Notes under the pieces: model-generated
The model's input: the letters and a program-made list of their open reading frames with translations, nothing else
The model's database searches: none
What the model was told of the DNA's origin: nothing
Made by a program: the position numbers and the translations under genes
Assembly (NCBI GenBank): GCA_027364815.1
Contig: DAHXOQ010000008.1
Location: forward strand, 1-29,859
Source: Acidobacteriaceae bacterium
GTDB lineage: Bacteria; Acidobacteriota; Terriglobia; Terriglobales; Acidobacteriaceae
DNA length: 29,859 nt
Direction: 5' to 3'
Part shown: piece by piece, positions 8,138-16,842 of the stretch
Position numbering within the stretch: position 1 is the first letter of the stretch
Layout: each line of letters begins with the position of its first letter

Positions 8138-8637
8138 CGAGTGGCGCTCCTCTTCTTGCTGGCTTGCAATTTTTTTGCACTGCTGCGTGCTTTGTGAATT
8201 ACGGGCAGATCCTCGATGATGGTACCGTCAATTGGGCAGGACTTCCCACGAAAAAGTGCAACAGTCTCGCCTCGCTGATTTGTCACAGTAACATCGTAAA
8301 GTCCAAGCCGGGATCCTAAAGTATGCTCGATCGCAGTAGCGCGCAGCACATCGTTCAAAACGGCAGGTCGAAGAAAGTCGATATGTGCGGCGGCGATTAC
8401 CGTGCGTTGATTGCGGCTGTTACAAGCGAAGGCAAAAGCTGAATCGGCCAGCGCGAAGAGCATGCCACCGTGGCAGGTTGTGTGCCCATTCAACATATCT
8501 TCACGGATGCGCATCTCGACGCAGCAGTTGCCCACTGCGGCGCTGATTATTTTGATTCCCATGGAATGCGAAGCGCGATCTCTGTGCATCAACGCTTTAA
8601 CTATACGCATTGCCTGTGTTGCCCTCGTCTCAGCCAT
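8134..8637 (-). CDS. paaI: Hydroxyphenylacetyl-CoA thioesterase PaaI
   Basis: Hot-dog-fold thioesterase of about 167 residues. The known role of PaaI is to release CoA from hydroxylated phenylacetyl-CoA that cannot go further, saving the CoA pool. The active-site block HGGMLFALADSAFAFACN is present with its conserved Asp and flanking helix, and the strand IAAAHIDFLRP follows as in E. coli PaaI. There are three possible starts: TTG 8655, ATG 8646 and ATG 8637. GAGGAG lies about ten bases before 8637 but abuts 8646, so 8637 is preferred. With that start it overlaps the paaH stop by eight bases. The C-terminal tail is longer than usual and Lys/Arg/Ser-rich (from about SSAKKLQASKKRSATR). Confidence 0.9.
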   Translation of the reverse strand: MAETRATQAMRIVKALMHRDRASHSMGIKIISAAVGNCCVEMRIREDMLNGHTTCHGGMLFALADSAFAFACNSRNQRTVIAAAHIDFLRPAVLNDVLRATAIEHTLGSRLGLYDVTVTNQRGETVALFRGKSCPIDGTIIEDLPVIHKARSSAKKLQASKKRSATR

Positions 8638-10192
8638 TCTTTTCATTCTCCTCAATAAGCAGATGACCAGAAAGCGATTTTTGCCTCAAAAAAGGGGAGA
8701 CGCGATATCTTTCCAGAGCATATGCGTTTTGCATATTATCTAACGTGCGCACGATTCGCTCGATGCCGAGCTTATCAGCCCACTCCAGCGGGCCCAGCTG
8801 ATAATTCACGCCCTTGCGCATCGCCAGATCGCAGTCTTCTGCGCTGCACACACCTTGATACACAGCATCTGCGGCCTCGTTTGCCAGCATTGCGACAGTG
8901 CGCAAAACGATCATACCCGGTATGTCGTTGATCACCGAAACCGCATAAACGGCAGTCTGCAGCAAACCCGCAGCACTCATTAATGCAATACCTTTGGACG
9001 CGCTCGTGATAGCCAATCGCGTTGCGTTCTTTGCATCGAGAGCAAGATCAACCAAAACTAAATTTTCAATTCCGGCCTCCGCGGCTCGCGATGCTGCAGT
9101 ACGGCCGTCCGAGAGATAAAGAACGCAATTGCACGAGTCAGCGATTCGGCCATCAGCATGTGCCGGACACTGAACGAAGTGCGCCTTCGCAGTTTTGAGT
9201 CGCACAACCAGCGCTTCGCTGAAAAAACTACCATCATAAATGCGAGTATCGCTCGGCATGGGGCATGATTCAATTGTTGATGGAAGTGATGCAGGCGCGC
9301 CGATATCGTAGCGGTAAAAGCCACGTCCGGTCTTGCGGCCTAAAAAGCCAGCGTCTACAAGCTTTTGTTGAAGGGCTGACGGCTCAAAACGTGGATCACC
9401 ATTAAAGCCTTCGTAGACTGAACGTGTAACGGCATTGTTTACATCGTTGCCAATGAGATCCATCAACTCGAATGGCCCCATGCGAAAGCCGCCAGATTCA
9501 CGCATGACTGCGTCAATGGTTGCGCAATCTGAAGCGCCTTCCTGCAAGACGCGCAACGACTCCGCATAGAAGGGTCGAGCCACCCGATTGACGATGAAGC
9601 CAGGCGAGGATTTTGCATGGACTGGAATTTTGCCCCACTTTTTTGCAGTTGCGTAAATGCACTCAACGACAGCAGTTGATGTAGCTGCTCCGGAGATAAC
9701 TTCAACGAGCGGCATCAGTGGAGCAGGATTGAAAAAATGCATTCCTGCGAGGCGCTCTGGATTTTGCAGCGAAGATGCAATATCGGTCACTGAGATGGAA
9801 GAAGTATTAGTTGCGAGCAACGCATCCGCAGCGACTATATGTTGGAGCTCACAAAAGAGCGAGCGCTTCGCCTCAAGATTTTCCACGATGGCCTCAATCA
9901 CTAGAGCACATTCCTGGAGTTGAGTGATTGACGCAATCGGTCGCAAACCATTGTGAACCTGGGCAGCTTGTTCTGCTTTGACTCGCCCCTTCACAACAAG
10001 CTTATCTAAGGATGAGAAAATACCGGCGATTGCAGTTTCTGCTGCGCCGACGCGTGTGTCGAAAAGCAACACTCTGTGCCCGGCAAGTGCAGCGACCTGA
10101 GCAATTCCTGCGCCCATGGCGCCAGCGCCGACAATGCCAATGATGGCGCTGCTAGGAAGCGCTGCGCTTCGTATGTTGCTCTTAGCGTCCAT
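8630..10192 (-). CDS. paaH: 3-hydroxyadipyl-CoA dehydrogenase PaaH
   Basis: 520-residue NAD-dependent 3-hydroxyacyl-CoA dehydrogenase; oxidises 3-hydroxyadipyl-CoA to 3-oxoadipyl-CoA. N-terminal Rossmann fold with GIVGAGAMGAGIAQ near residue 18, then TNTSSISVTDIA, the catalytic-His region GMHFFNPAPLMPLVEVI, and the dehydrogenase C-terminal domain (SSPGFIVNRVARPFYAE, MGPFELMDLIGNDVN). A second copy of that C-terminal domain follows (PGMIVLRTVAMLANEAADAV, GVNYQLGPLEWADKLG), as in E. coli PaaH, though the protein is about 45 residues longer than E. coli's. The start overlaps the paaG stop by 11 bases; no strong ribosome binding site, so coupling to paaG is likely. Called PaaC in Pseudomonas nomenclature. 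Confidence 0.93.
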   Translation of the reverse strand: MDAKSNIRSAALPSSAIIGIVGAGAMGAGIAQVAALAGHRVLLFDTRVGAAETAIAGIFSSLDKLVVKGRVKAEQAAQVHNGLRPIASITQLQECALVIEAIVENLEAKRSLFCELQHIVAADALLATNTSSISVTDIASSLQNPERLAGMHFFNPAPLMPLVEVISGAATSTAVVECIYATAKKWGKIPVHAKSSPGFIVNRVARPFYAESLRVLQEGASDCATIDAVMRESGGFRMGPFELMDLIGNDVNNAVTRSVYEGFNGDPRFEPSALQQKLVDAGFLGRKTGRGFYRYDIGAPASLPSTIESCPMPSDTRIYDGSFFSEALVVRLKTAKAHFVQCPAHADGRIADSCNCVLYLSDGRTAASRAAEAGIENLVLVDLALDAKNATRLAITSASKGIALMSAAGLLQTAVYAVSVINDIPGMIVLRTVAMLANEAADAVYQGVCSAEDCDLAMRKGVNYQLGPLEWADKLGIERIVRTLDNMQNAYALERYRVSPFLRQKSLSGHLLIEENEKNG

Positions 10193-10973
10193 GGAAAACC
10201 GGCGCTCGCTTTTCTAGAAATGCCTGCACGCCTTCTGCATAATCTCCGCTTTGGCCGAGTTCGCGCATACAATCGCGCTCCATCATTAGCTGTTGATCAA
10301 GCGTTGAGTTAGCGCTGCGATAGATTGCTTCTTTGGTACGCGCAAGGCCGAGTGTTGGCGCTGATGCAAGATGCGCAAGAAGTTTTTCTGTCTCAGCGTC
10401 AAAAACTTCGTCGTCAAAACATTTCCAGATGAGGCCCCATTCGGCGGCTTGCTCGGCCATTAGTTTTTCGCCAAGCATGGCCAGCCCCATCGCGCGTGCT
10501 GTGCCGACAAGGCGAGGTAAAAAGTAGGTTCCACCGGTATCTGGAATCAGTCCCAAACGTGCGAAGGACTGGATGAAGCTTGCTGATTTTTTGGCGATGA
10601 CAAGGTCGCATGCGAGCGCCAAATTGGCACCTGCGCCAGCAGCTACACCGTTGACCGCGCAGACCACAGGAATGTGCAATGAGCGCAGAGCAAGAACCAA
10701 AGGCGCATAGTGTTTTTCAATTGCTGTGCCAAGGTCGAGCGGTTCGCCGCCCGGCGCGACAACGCAATCACCGAGATCCTGCCCGGCGCAGAAGCCTCGC
10801 CCAGCACCCGTGAGCAAAAGCACGCGCGCACTGGATTCACTACGAACTTGTGCAAGAGCATCGAGGATCTCTTCGTGCATTTCTGCAGTGAAGCTGTTGA
10901 GTTTATCGGGACGATTGAGCGTAAGTCTCGCGATGCCGTCAGAAAAATCAAAGAGAATGCTGGAGTAGTTCAT
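10182..10973 (-). CDS. paaG: 1,2-epoxyphenylacetyl-CoA isomerase PaaG
   Basis: 263-residue crotonase-fold enzyme that isomerises ring-1,2-epoxyphenylacetyl-CoA to the oxepin-CoA and shifts double bonds in later intermediates. Crotonase features: the CoA-binding and oxyanion-hole loops GAGRGFCAGQDLGD and CAVNGVAAGAGANLALACD, and the catalytic Asp145 in ARLGLIPDTGGTYFLPRLVG, the position expected for PaaG isomerases. The C-terminus YAEGVQAFLEKRAPVFHGR is the standard ending. This is the only crotonase-fold enzyme in the operon: the usual companion paaF is missing. The ATG overlaps the paaZ stop by four bases (ATGA). Confidence 0.93.
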   Translation of the reverse strand: MNYSSILFDFSDGIARLTLNRPDKLNSFTAEMHEEILDALAQVRSESSARVLLLTGAGRGFCAGQDLGDCVVAPGGEPLDLGTAIEKHYAPLVLALRSLHIPVVCAVNGVAAGAGANLALACDLVIAKKSASFIQSFARLGLIPDTGGTYFLPRLVGTARAMGLAMLGEKLMAEQAAEWGLIWKCFDDEVFDAETEKLLAHLASAPTLGLARTKEAIYRSANSTLDQQLMMERDCMRELGQSGDYAEGVQAFLEKRAPVFHGR

Positions 10974-13051
10974 GCGTGGCTCCCTGCTTGCTCATGAGTC
11001 AGCGATTGTTTAGTCACACCACTTGAATGTTTTTTCTGCACCATTGTCAGCACATCGTATTGCGCAACCACTTTGTCATCCTGGTTGGTAACGACTGTGT
11101 CCCAACGCACTTCACCATAGCCTTCAATTTCGCGCGGGTTCTTCTGCTTACAAGTCAGGATGACCTTGAGCGAGTCGCCTGGATAGACCGGTGTGATGAA
11201 GCGCAAATTGTCGATACCGGTGTTGGCAAGCACCGGGCCCGGCGCCGGGTCAACAAATAAGCCTGCGGCCAGCGAGAGTATGTAATAGCCGTGCGCGACG
11301 CGCCCACCGAAGAATGGATTTGCTTTTGCCGCATCCTCATCCATGTGCGCGTAGAACATGTCGCCGGTGAAATGAGCGAAGTGCTCGATGTCATCAAGAG
11401 TGACGAGTTTGGGTGGCGAGACGACGCAATCACCGAGATCAAGTTCCTCCAAATATTTTCGAAATGGGTGAACCTCATCGTGCCGCTTGCTACCCACAAT
11501 CCAACGCTGGCTGATGAGCGACAGAGTTTCTGGTGATCCCTGCAATGCGGTGCGCTGCAGATAATGCATGACGCCGCGAATACCGCCCATCTCCTCGCCA
11601 CCTCCGGCGCGACCAGGACCTCCATGCACAAGCGCAGGCAACGGCGATCCATGGCCTGTCGATTCTTTGGCGCAGTCACGATTAACGATTAGAATGCGTC
11701 CGTGGAATGCGGCGGTTCCAAGCACAAGCTGGCGCGCAAAGTAATTGTCATACGTAAATATGGAGCCGACCAAACTGCCTTCACCCATCTTCACCAACTC
11801 AATTGCATCTTCAGTCGAGTCATACGGCATCAGCGTTGCGACAGGCCCGAAGGCCTCAATGCAATGCGCGCTACGATGCACTCTCGGGTTCGGAGTGTGC
11901 AAGAGAATCGGGCCGAGAAAAGCGCCTGTGACGATCTCAGCACCTTTGACTTCGAAGTCATCAGGGTTGCCAAAGACAAGCTCCGCGCCGTCTGACCTTA
12001 ATTCCTGCACACGCGCACGCACCTCATCTCTTTGAGCAAGGCTGGCAAGAGCGCCCATCGTGACGCCTTCAACCGCGGGGTCGCCGAGCACAACTTTTGC
12101 AAGCCGCCTGCTGATTGCGTCGATGAGCGGCTGCATCAGAGCATGCGGCGCAAAAGCGCGTCGAATGGCGGTGCATTTCTGTCCGGCCTTAGTGGTCATC
12201 TCGCGCACTACTTCTTTGACGAAGAGCTCAAATTCAGGTTGATCGGGCGTTGCATCCGGCCCCAGCAGCGAGAAGTTCAACGAGTCAGCTTCCATCGTGA
12301 AGCGCACTGAATTATTTTGAATGGCGGGAAGTTGACGCAGCATACGACCTGTCGAAGCCGACCCTGTGAAGGTGACAGAATCCTGCGAGTCAAGATGCGA
12401 AAGAAGATCGCCAGTGCTTCCGCAGATTAGCTGCAACGAACCCTCTGGAAAAATTTCCGACGCGATGATGTCGCGAAAGACGGCTTCAGCAAGGAATGCG
12501 GTTTGACTTGCCGGCTTCACAATACTTGGCACTCCAGCGAGCAAGGTGACGGAAATTTTCTCCAACATTCCCCAGCAGGGAAAATTGAATGCGTTGATAT
12601 GAACAGCCACACCCTGCAAAGGAGTGCAGATGTGCTGCCCTACAAAGGTACCGTTCTTCGACAACATCTCCGGCGCGCCATCAACGAGAAAAGTCTGGTT
12701 GGGCAATTCCTTGCGCCCTTTGCTTGAGTAAGCGAAAAGAGTCATGATGCCGCCTTCAATGTCAATCCATGAATCACTTCGCGTTGCTCCCGTGGCGCGC
12801 GAGATCTCGTAGTAATTTTCCTTTCGCTCCATCAGGTACTGCGCCAGAGCTTTCAGTCGCAGAGCGCGGTCATGAAAAGTGAGCTTGCGCAGCGCGGGAC
12901 TTCCAACCTTGCGACCATGATGGAGCATCGCCTTGTAGTTGAGTCCCTTGCTCGAAACGGTACAGACAGGATCGCCGGTGATTGCGTTGAGAATGGTCTC
13001 GCCGCCCTCCCCTGCAAACCATTGGCCGGATGCATAGCTTTCAAGTTTCAA
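10970..13051 (-). CDS. paaZ: Bifunctional oxepin-CoA hydrolase / semialdehyde dehydrogenase PaaZ
   Basis: 693 residues, two fused enzymes. The C-terminal MaoC-like (R)-hydratase domain opens the oxepin-CoA ring; the N-terminal aldehyde dehydrogenase oxidises the resulting reactive semialdehyde to 3-oxo-5,6-dehydrosuberyl-CoA using NADP. Catalytic residues are intact: Glu254 in FTMEADSLNFS and Cys293 in TKAGQKCTAIRR (dehydrogenase), and Asp564 and His569 in FTGDMFYAHMDED with RVAHGYYILSLAAGLF (hydratase). The alignment with E. coli PaaZ is nearly collinear throughout. Translation starts at TTG 13051, supported by GAGGTG five bases upstream; no ATG or GTG in a sensible position would keep the conserved N-terminus. 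Thirty bases separate it from paaE. Because both domains are present, the organism should not leak the aldehyde. Confidence 0.96.
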   Translation of the reverse strand: MKLESYASGQWFAGEGGETILNAITGDPVCTVSSKGLNYKAMLHHGRKVGSPALRKLTFHDRALRLKALAQYLMERKENYYEISRATGATRSDSWIDIEGGIMTLFAYSSKGRKELPNQTFLVDGAPEMLSKNGTFVGQHICTPLQGVAVHINAFNFPCWGMLEKISVTLLAGVPSIVKPASQTAFLAEAVFRDIIASEIFPEGSLQLICGSTGDLLSHLDSQDSVTFTGSASTGRMLRQLPAIQNNSVRFTMEADSLNFSLLGPDATPDQPEFELFVKEVVREMTTKAGQKCTAIRRAFAPHALMQPLIDAISRRLAKVVLGDPAVEGVTMGALASLAQRDEVRARVQELRSDGAELVFGNPDDFEVKGAEIVTGAFLGPILLHTPNPRVHRSAHCIEAFGPVATLMPYDSTEDAIELVKMGEGSLVGSIFTYDNYFARQLVLGTAAFHGRILIVNRDCAKESTGHGSPLPALVHGGPGRAGGGEEMGGIRGVMHYLQRTALQGSPETLSLISQRWIVGSKRHDEVHPFRKYLEELDLGDCVVSPPKLVTLDDIEHFAHFTGDMFYAHMDEDAAKANPFFGGRVAHGYYILSLAAGLFVDPAPGPVLANTGIDNLRFITPVYPGDSLKVILTCKQKNPREIEGYGEVRWDTVVTNQDDKVVAQYDVLTMVQKKHSSGVTKQSLTHEQAGSHA

Positions 13052-13056
13052 CGTCG

Positions 13057-13062
13057 CACCTC
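13057..13062 (-). promoter_or_regulatory. Shine-Dalgarno GAGGTG for the paaZ TTG start
   Basis: GAGGTG on the minus strand ends five bases before the TTG at 13051. This near-perfect ribosome binding site justifies the rare initiation codon. Confidence 0.7.
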
Positions 13063-13081
13063 AAATTCACAAAACTTTGAA

Positions 13082-14158
13082 TCAGCTTTCCTTGTCAAAA
13101 TTGAGAACAATGTTGTCGCTCAGCGGATAACTTTGGCAAGTCAGGATAAATCCGCGCGCAACTTCATAATCTTCCAAGGCAAAGTGCACATCCATATCAA
13201 CCTCACCGGCTGTCATCTTGCAGCGGCATGTGGAGCAGACTCCGCCTTTGCAGGAGTAGGGCAGCTCGATTCCATGCTCGAGCGCCGCATCCAGAATTGT
13301 GTCTTCGTTGCGAGCCATCACAAACTCGCTCTGCCGGCCATCCTGAATGATGGTGATTTTGCTTTGCAGTTGCGCGGCTTCGGCTGTGACTGTCTGCTTG
13401 CGCGGTCCACTAGATGGTGCTGCGTTAAACAACTCCACACGGATGCGATCTTTTGCCACTCCGTTCGCAAGCAGACTGGCAGAAACATCTTCCATCATCG
13501 TCAGTGGTCCGCAGATGTATGCGATGTCGATGCCGGTGGGATCAATCCAATGATTCAAGAGCTGATCAGTCTTCGCGCGATCAATGCGTCCGTTGAAGAG
13601 ATCGATGTCCTGATGCTCACGGCTCAGAACAAAGACCAGTCTCAAGCGATCCAGATAACGATCCTTTAAATCCTCGAGCTCTTCTTTGAAGATGACCGAT
13701 GAGGAAGAGCGATTGCCGTAAACCAGCGTGAACCGGCTCAGCGGTTCTTCCTGGAGCACGGTTTTCAAGATGGAGAGCACCGGAGTGATGCCGCTGCCGG
13801 CGGCAAATGCCAGATGATGCCGCGCCACTCCGGGCTCTAAAGATGCTCCAAAACTTCCTACAGGGCTCATGCATTCGATGGTTTGTCCGGGCTTCAATTC
13901 TTTATTTGCCCAGGTAGAAAAAACTCCATCGGGTACGCGCTTGATAGCAATGCGTAGTTTGTTCTCAGAGGGCGCCGAGCAAATGGAATAAGTACGGCGT
14001 ATCTCTTCGCCATTGAGATGTGTCCGCAGGGTAAGACTCTGGCCGGGAGTGAAGCGAAAATAATTTTTCTGCTCCTCAGGCACATCAAACGTGACGACAA
14101 CAGCATCACGAGTTTCGTGAGAGAGACTGGCGACGCGAAGTGAGTGAAACTGATTCAT
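13082..14158 (-). CDS. paaE: Phenylacetyl-CoA epoxidase reductase subunit PaaE
   Basis: 358 residues. Transfers electrons from NADPH through FAD and a plant-type [2Fe-2S] cluster to the PaaAC oxygenase. Domains in order: FAD-binding (RRTYSICSAPS, about residues 54-64), NAD(P)-binding (AAGSGITPVLSIL near 120, then AYICGPLTMMEDV), and a C-terminal ferredoxin domain with ligands Cys303, Cys308, Cys311 and Cys341 (CKGGVCSTCRC … LTCQSYP). An in-frame GTG at 14179 would overlap paaD, but the residues it adds are not conserved, whereas MNQFHSLRVASLSHETRDAV matches the E. coli N-terminus. The ATG at 14158 is therefore used although no clear ribosome binding site precedes it. Eleven bases lie between it and the paaD stop. 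Confidence 0.94.
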   Translation of the reverse strand: MNQFHSLRVASLSHETRDAVVVTFDVPEEQKNYFRFTPGQSLTLRTHLNGEEIRRTYSICSAPSENKLRIAIKRVPDGVFSTWANKELKPGQTIECMSPVGSFGASLEPGVARHHLAFAAGSGITPVLSILKTVLQEEPLSRFTLVYGNRSSSSVIFKEELEDLKDRYLDRLRLVFVLSREHQDIDLFNGRIDRAKTDQLLNHWIDPTGIDIAYICGPLTMMEDVSASLLANGVAKDRIRVELFNAAPSSGPRKQTVTAEAAQLQSKITIIQDGRQSEFVMARNEDTILDAALEHGIELPYSCKGGVCSTCRCKMTAGEVDMDVHFALEDYEVARGFILTCQSYPLSDNIVLNFDKES

Positions 14159-14169
14159 GGATTTTTGTT

Positions 14170-14721
14170 TTAGTGGCACTTGAAGTGGTCAAACGGTTCC
14201 AGACAATCGAGGCAACGATGCAGAGATTTACATGGAGTCGAACCGAAGCGGCTGATCATTTCATTATTTGTTGATCCGCAACGCGGACAAGCAAGAGAAG
14301 GCGTGTGAGCTCCCTGGCCGAGTGTTACGAGGCTGCCAGAGAGGGCATCACCCTCAGCAGCGGTTTCTTCCGTGGGCGGAGCGATGCCATACTCCTGCAA
14401 TTTTTGCCTGGCTTTATCTGTCAGCCATTGGGTTGTCCACGCAGGCGATAGTTGAACGCGCAGATGTACGCGCTTCACGCCGCGCTTGAGCAACTCCTCT
14501 TGAATCATCTGGCCAATCACATCAGTTGCAGGGCAACCTGAGTACGTGGGAGTCACGGTGATGATTGCTGTTTCAGCGTCTTGAGAGCTCCATGCAATGT
14601 CGCGCACAATTCCGAGATCGACAACGGAGACAACGGGAATCTCAGGGTCTGGCACTTCCGCGAGCCATGACCAGAGTTCATCGATACTGGGGCGATTGGG
14701 GCTTGCGCGCTCGGTCACCAT
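14170..14721 (-). CDS. paaD: Phenylacetyl-CoA epoxidase-associated protein PaaD
   Basis: 183 residues with an N-terminal MIP18/DUF59 domain (VPDPEIPVVSVVDLGIVRDI, then TPTYSGCPATDVIGQMI) and a C-terminal zinc-ribbon-like segment with CPRC at 145-148 and CLDC at 170-173, plus Cys164 and Cys182. PaaD is needed for epoxidase activity and is thought to help assemble or insert metal clusters; it is not part of the PaaAC catalytic core. Length and cysteine layout are normal for the family. The ATG overlaps the paaC stop (ATGGTGA, 14715-14721), with GGAG directly upstream inside paaC. Confidence 0.94.
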   Translation of the reverse strand: MVTERASPNRPSIDELWSWLAEVPDPEIPVVSVVDLGIVRDIAWSSQDAETAIITVTPTYSGCPATDVIGQMIQEELLKRGVKRVHLRVQLSPAWTTQWLTDKARQKLQEYGIAPPTEETAAEGDALSGSLVTLGQGAHTPSLACPRCGSTNNEMISRFGSTPCKSLHRCLDCLEPFDHFKCH

Positions 14722-15482
14722 TTTGCTCCCGGGTGTGCACGATGCAAGACCTGCATCTCAGCCAGCAAATAACTTAGATGCTCTGAATGCACACCCTGCT
14801 TGCCGCCCTTTTGCATCCACGCATCCTGGCGCGGAAGTTGCAGTGTTGCAACGGTGAAAACCTGATCAATGTACGTTTGCCAGGTTTGCTTCAATTGCGC
14901 AGGATCAAAGCCAACACCTGCGGCCGTCATCTCCTCATCGATTGCATCGCCGGTAAACATCTCACCAGTAAACGGCCAAAGCTGATCAAGCGCCGCCTGT
15001 GTGAGCGCATGACTCACTTCAGTCCCGTCGCCCATGCGCACGATGAGGTCAGAGCTGCGGCGCAGATGATAAGTCACTTCCTTTTGAGATTTTTGAGCAA
15101 TCTCACAGATGCGTGGATCTGATGATTGGGTCAGTTGAGCCAGAGCAAGAGTGTGCCACGCGTCAAAAAGAAACTGGCGCATTATCGTCCCGGCATAATT
15201 GCCATTTAATTGTTCGACAATCAGCAAATTGTGAAACTCGCGATCACTGCGAAGAAACGCGAGTGCATCTTCATCACGTCCGTCGCCTTCAATTTCGCCA
15301 GCGTAACTCAGCCACAGGCGCGCCTGGCCAAGCAGGTCGAGCGCCGTATTTGCGAGTGCCAAATCCTCTTCAAGCGCCGGACCCTTCCCGCATAATTCAG
15401 AGATGCGCTGGCTCAAGACCAAGGCGGAATCGCCTAGCCGGAGCAGGTAGATCATCTTGGACGCATTTGATGCTGCTTGCAT
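14715..15482 (-). CDS. paaC: Phenylacetyl-CoA epoxidase structural subunit PaaC
   Basis: 255-residue ferritin-like helical protein that pairs with PaaA in the epoxidase core and carries no active di-iron site of its own. Conserved blocks: YLLRLGDSALVLSQRISELC, EEDLALANTALDLLGQAR, DREFHNLLIVEQLNGNYAGT, EVTYHLRRSSDLIVRMGDGT and LWPFTGEMF. The last block ends in GVHSEHLSYLLAEMQVLHR, as in other PaaC proteins. The ATG at 15482 has only a weak ribosome binding site; an internal ATG ten codons later just before IYLLRL is an alternative. It follows paaB by 19 bases and overlaps paaD by seven. Confidence 0.94.
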   Translation of the reverse strand: MQAASNASKMIYLLRLGDSALVLSQRISELCGKGPALEEDLALANTALDLLGQARLWLSYAGEIEGDGRDEDALAFLRSDREFHNLLIVEQLNGNYAGTIMRQFLFDAWHTLALAQLTQSSDPRICEIAQKSQKEVTYHLRRSSDLIVRMGDGTEVSHALTQAALDQLWPFTGEMFTGDAIDEEMTAAGVGFDPAQLKQTWQTYIDQVFTVATLQLPRQDAWMQKGGKQGVHSEHLSYLLAEMQVLHRAHPGAKW

Positions 15483-15501
15483 GGGGAAGTTATCTCAACA
15501 A

Positions 15502-15789
15502 CTAGATGTGCTTGACTTCGTCGGGCATGGGGAAAAAAGTTGGATGTCGATAGACCTTGCTATTGGCAGGATCGAAGAGCGGCTCTTTATCATCGGGCGA
15601 ACTTGCGACGATGCTTGCAGATGGCACCACCCAAATGCTCACTCCTTCATTGCGCCGCGTGTATACGTCGCGCGCATTGTTCATTGCCATCTCCGCGTCT
15701 GCCGCGTGCAGGCTGCCCACATGCTTGTGCGCAAGACCATGCTGACTGCGAATAAATACTTCCCATAGAGGCAGATTTTTCGTTGTCAT
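15502..15789 (-). CDS. paaB: Phenylacetyl-CoA epoxidase subunit PaaB
   Basis: 95 residues, the same length as E. coli PaaB. It bridges PaaAC heterodimers and the reductase. Diagnostic blocks: LPLWEVFIRSQHGLAHKHVG, AMNNARDVYTRRNEGVSIWV and VYRHPTFFP. An in-frame TTG lies just before the ATG at 15789; the AGGTGA four bases upstream of the ATG, and the family's N-terminus, support the ATG. It is 24 bases downstream of paaA. Confidence 0.95.
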   Translation of the reverse strand: MTTKNLPLWEVFIRSQHGLAHKHVGSLHAADAEMAMNNARDVYTRRNEGVSIWVVPSASIVASSPDDKEPLFDPANSKVYRHPTFFPMPDEVKHI

Positions 15790-15813
15790 CAACTCACCTG
15801 ATTCTCTTGCGCA

Positions 15814-16806
15814 TTATGCCGCTTTGCCTGCGCGCGCCGCACGCTTTTCCGCATGAGCCATCAGCGCATCCCGAAACCATGCGCCGTCTTCATGAGCCTT
15901 CACCCGGGTCGCCAACCGCTCCTTGTTGCAGGGTCCATTGCCCTTGAGCACGCTGTAAAACTCATCCCTTTCAATGGCTCCGAAATCGTAGTGGCCGCGT
16001 TCCTCATTCCACTTCAAATCAGGATCAGGAATGCGCAAGCCCAGGTGCTCAGCCTGCGGAACAGTCTGGTCCACCATCTTCTGTCGCAGTTCGTCATTTG
16101 AAAAAAGCTTGATTCCCCACTGGGCAGATTGCGCACTGTTGATAGACTCGGCATCGCTGGGCCCAAACATCATCAACGAGGGCCACCACCAGCGGTTGAG
16201 CGCATCCTGGGCCATCGCCTGTTGTGCGGCAGTGCCGCGCATCAGCGAAATCATGATGTCGTAACCCTGACGCTGATGGAAGGATTCTTCTTTGCAGATC
16301 CGCACCATCGCGCGCGCGTAGGGGCCAAACGAACAGCGGCAGAGAGGAATCTGGTTGATGATTGCAGCACCATCCACAAGCCAGCCGATTGCGCCCATGT
16401 CTGCCCAAGTCAGCGTTGGGTAATTAAAGATGCTTGAGTACCTGGCTTTGCCAGCGTGCAGATCATCGACCATCTGTTCGCGCGATACGCCCAACGTTTC
16501 GGCAGCACTGTAGAGGTAGAGGCCGTGGCCACCTTCGTCCTGTACTTTGGCGAGCAGAATTGATTTGCGTTTCAGGCTTGGCGCACGCGTGATCCAGTTT
16601 CCTTCCGGGAGCTGTCCAACAATTTCAGAATGCGCGTGCTGACTGATCTGCCGGACCAGCGTCTTGCGGTAACCCTCAGGCATCCAATCTTTTGCTTCGA
16701 TTTTGATTCCGGCGTCAATTTTTGCTTGAAATGCCTGCTCTTCCGGAGTCATCTCCGCGAGAGTTGGCACCTTTTTTGCTCCGGTTTCGACAAGCTGTGC
16801 GTACAT
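15814..16806 (-). CDS. paaA: Phenylacetyl-CoA epoxidase catalytic subunit PaaA
   Basis: 330 residues. Ferritin-like di-iron oxygenase that inserts one oxygen atom into the aromatic ring of phenylacetyl-CoA to form the 1,2-epoxide. Candidate iron ligands are all present: Glu61 (SEIVGQLPEGNW), Glu91 and His94 (VQDEGGHGLYLYSAAE), and Glu173/Glu174 with His177 (ICKEESFHQRQGYD). The substrate-cap block YPTLTWADMGAIGWLVDGAAI is intact. First gene of the operon, with a GAGG ribosome binding site about six bases before the ATG at 16806, and a promoter just upstream. The intact PaaABCDE set indicates a functional epoxidase. Confidence 0.96.
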   Translation of the reverse strand: MYAQLVETGAKKVPTLAEMTPEEQAFQAKIDAGIKIEAKDWMPEGYRKTLVRQISQHAHSEIVGQLPEGNWITRAPSLKRKSILLAKVQDEGGHGLYLYSAAETLGVSREQMVDDLHAGKARYSSIFNYPTLTWADMGAIGWLVDGAAIINQIPLCRCSFGPYARAMVRICKEESFHQRQGYDIMISLMRGTAAQQAMAQDALNRWWWPSLMMFGPSDAESINSAQSAQWGIKLFSNDELRQKMVDQTVPQAEHLGLRIPDPDLKWNEERGHYDFGAIERDEFYSVLKGNGPCNKERLATRVKAHEDGAWFRDALMAHAEKRAARAGKAA

Positions 16807-16842
16807 CTTGACCTCACCCGCAATTCACCGTGCGAAATCAGT

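Noticed and set aside
12872..13669. 265-codon plus-strand frame across paaZ and paaE
   Set aside because: It is antisense to two clearly conserved genes and has no domain signal.
14158..14179. GTG start for paaE at 14179
   Set aside because: The extra seven residues are not like PaaE homologues, and the ATG at 14158 gives the conserved MxxFHSL N-terminus.
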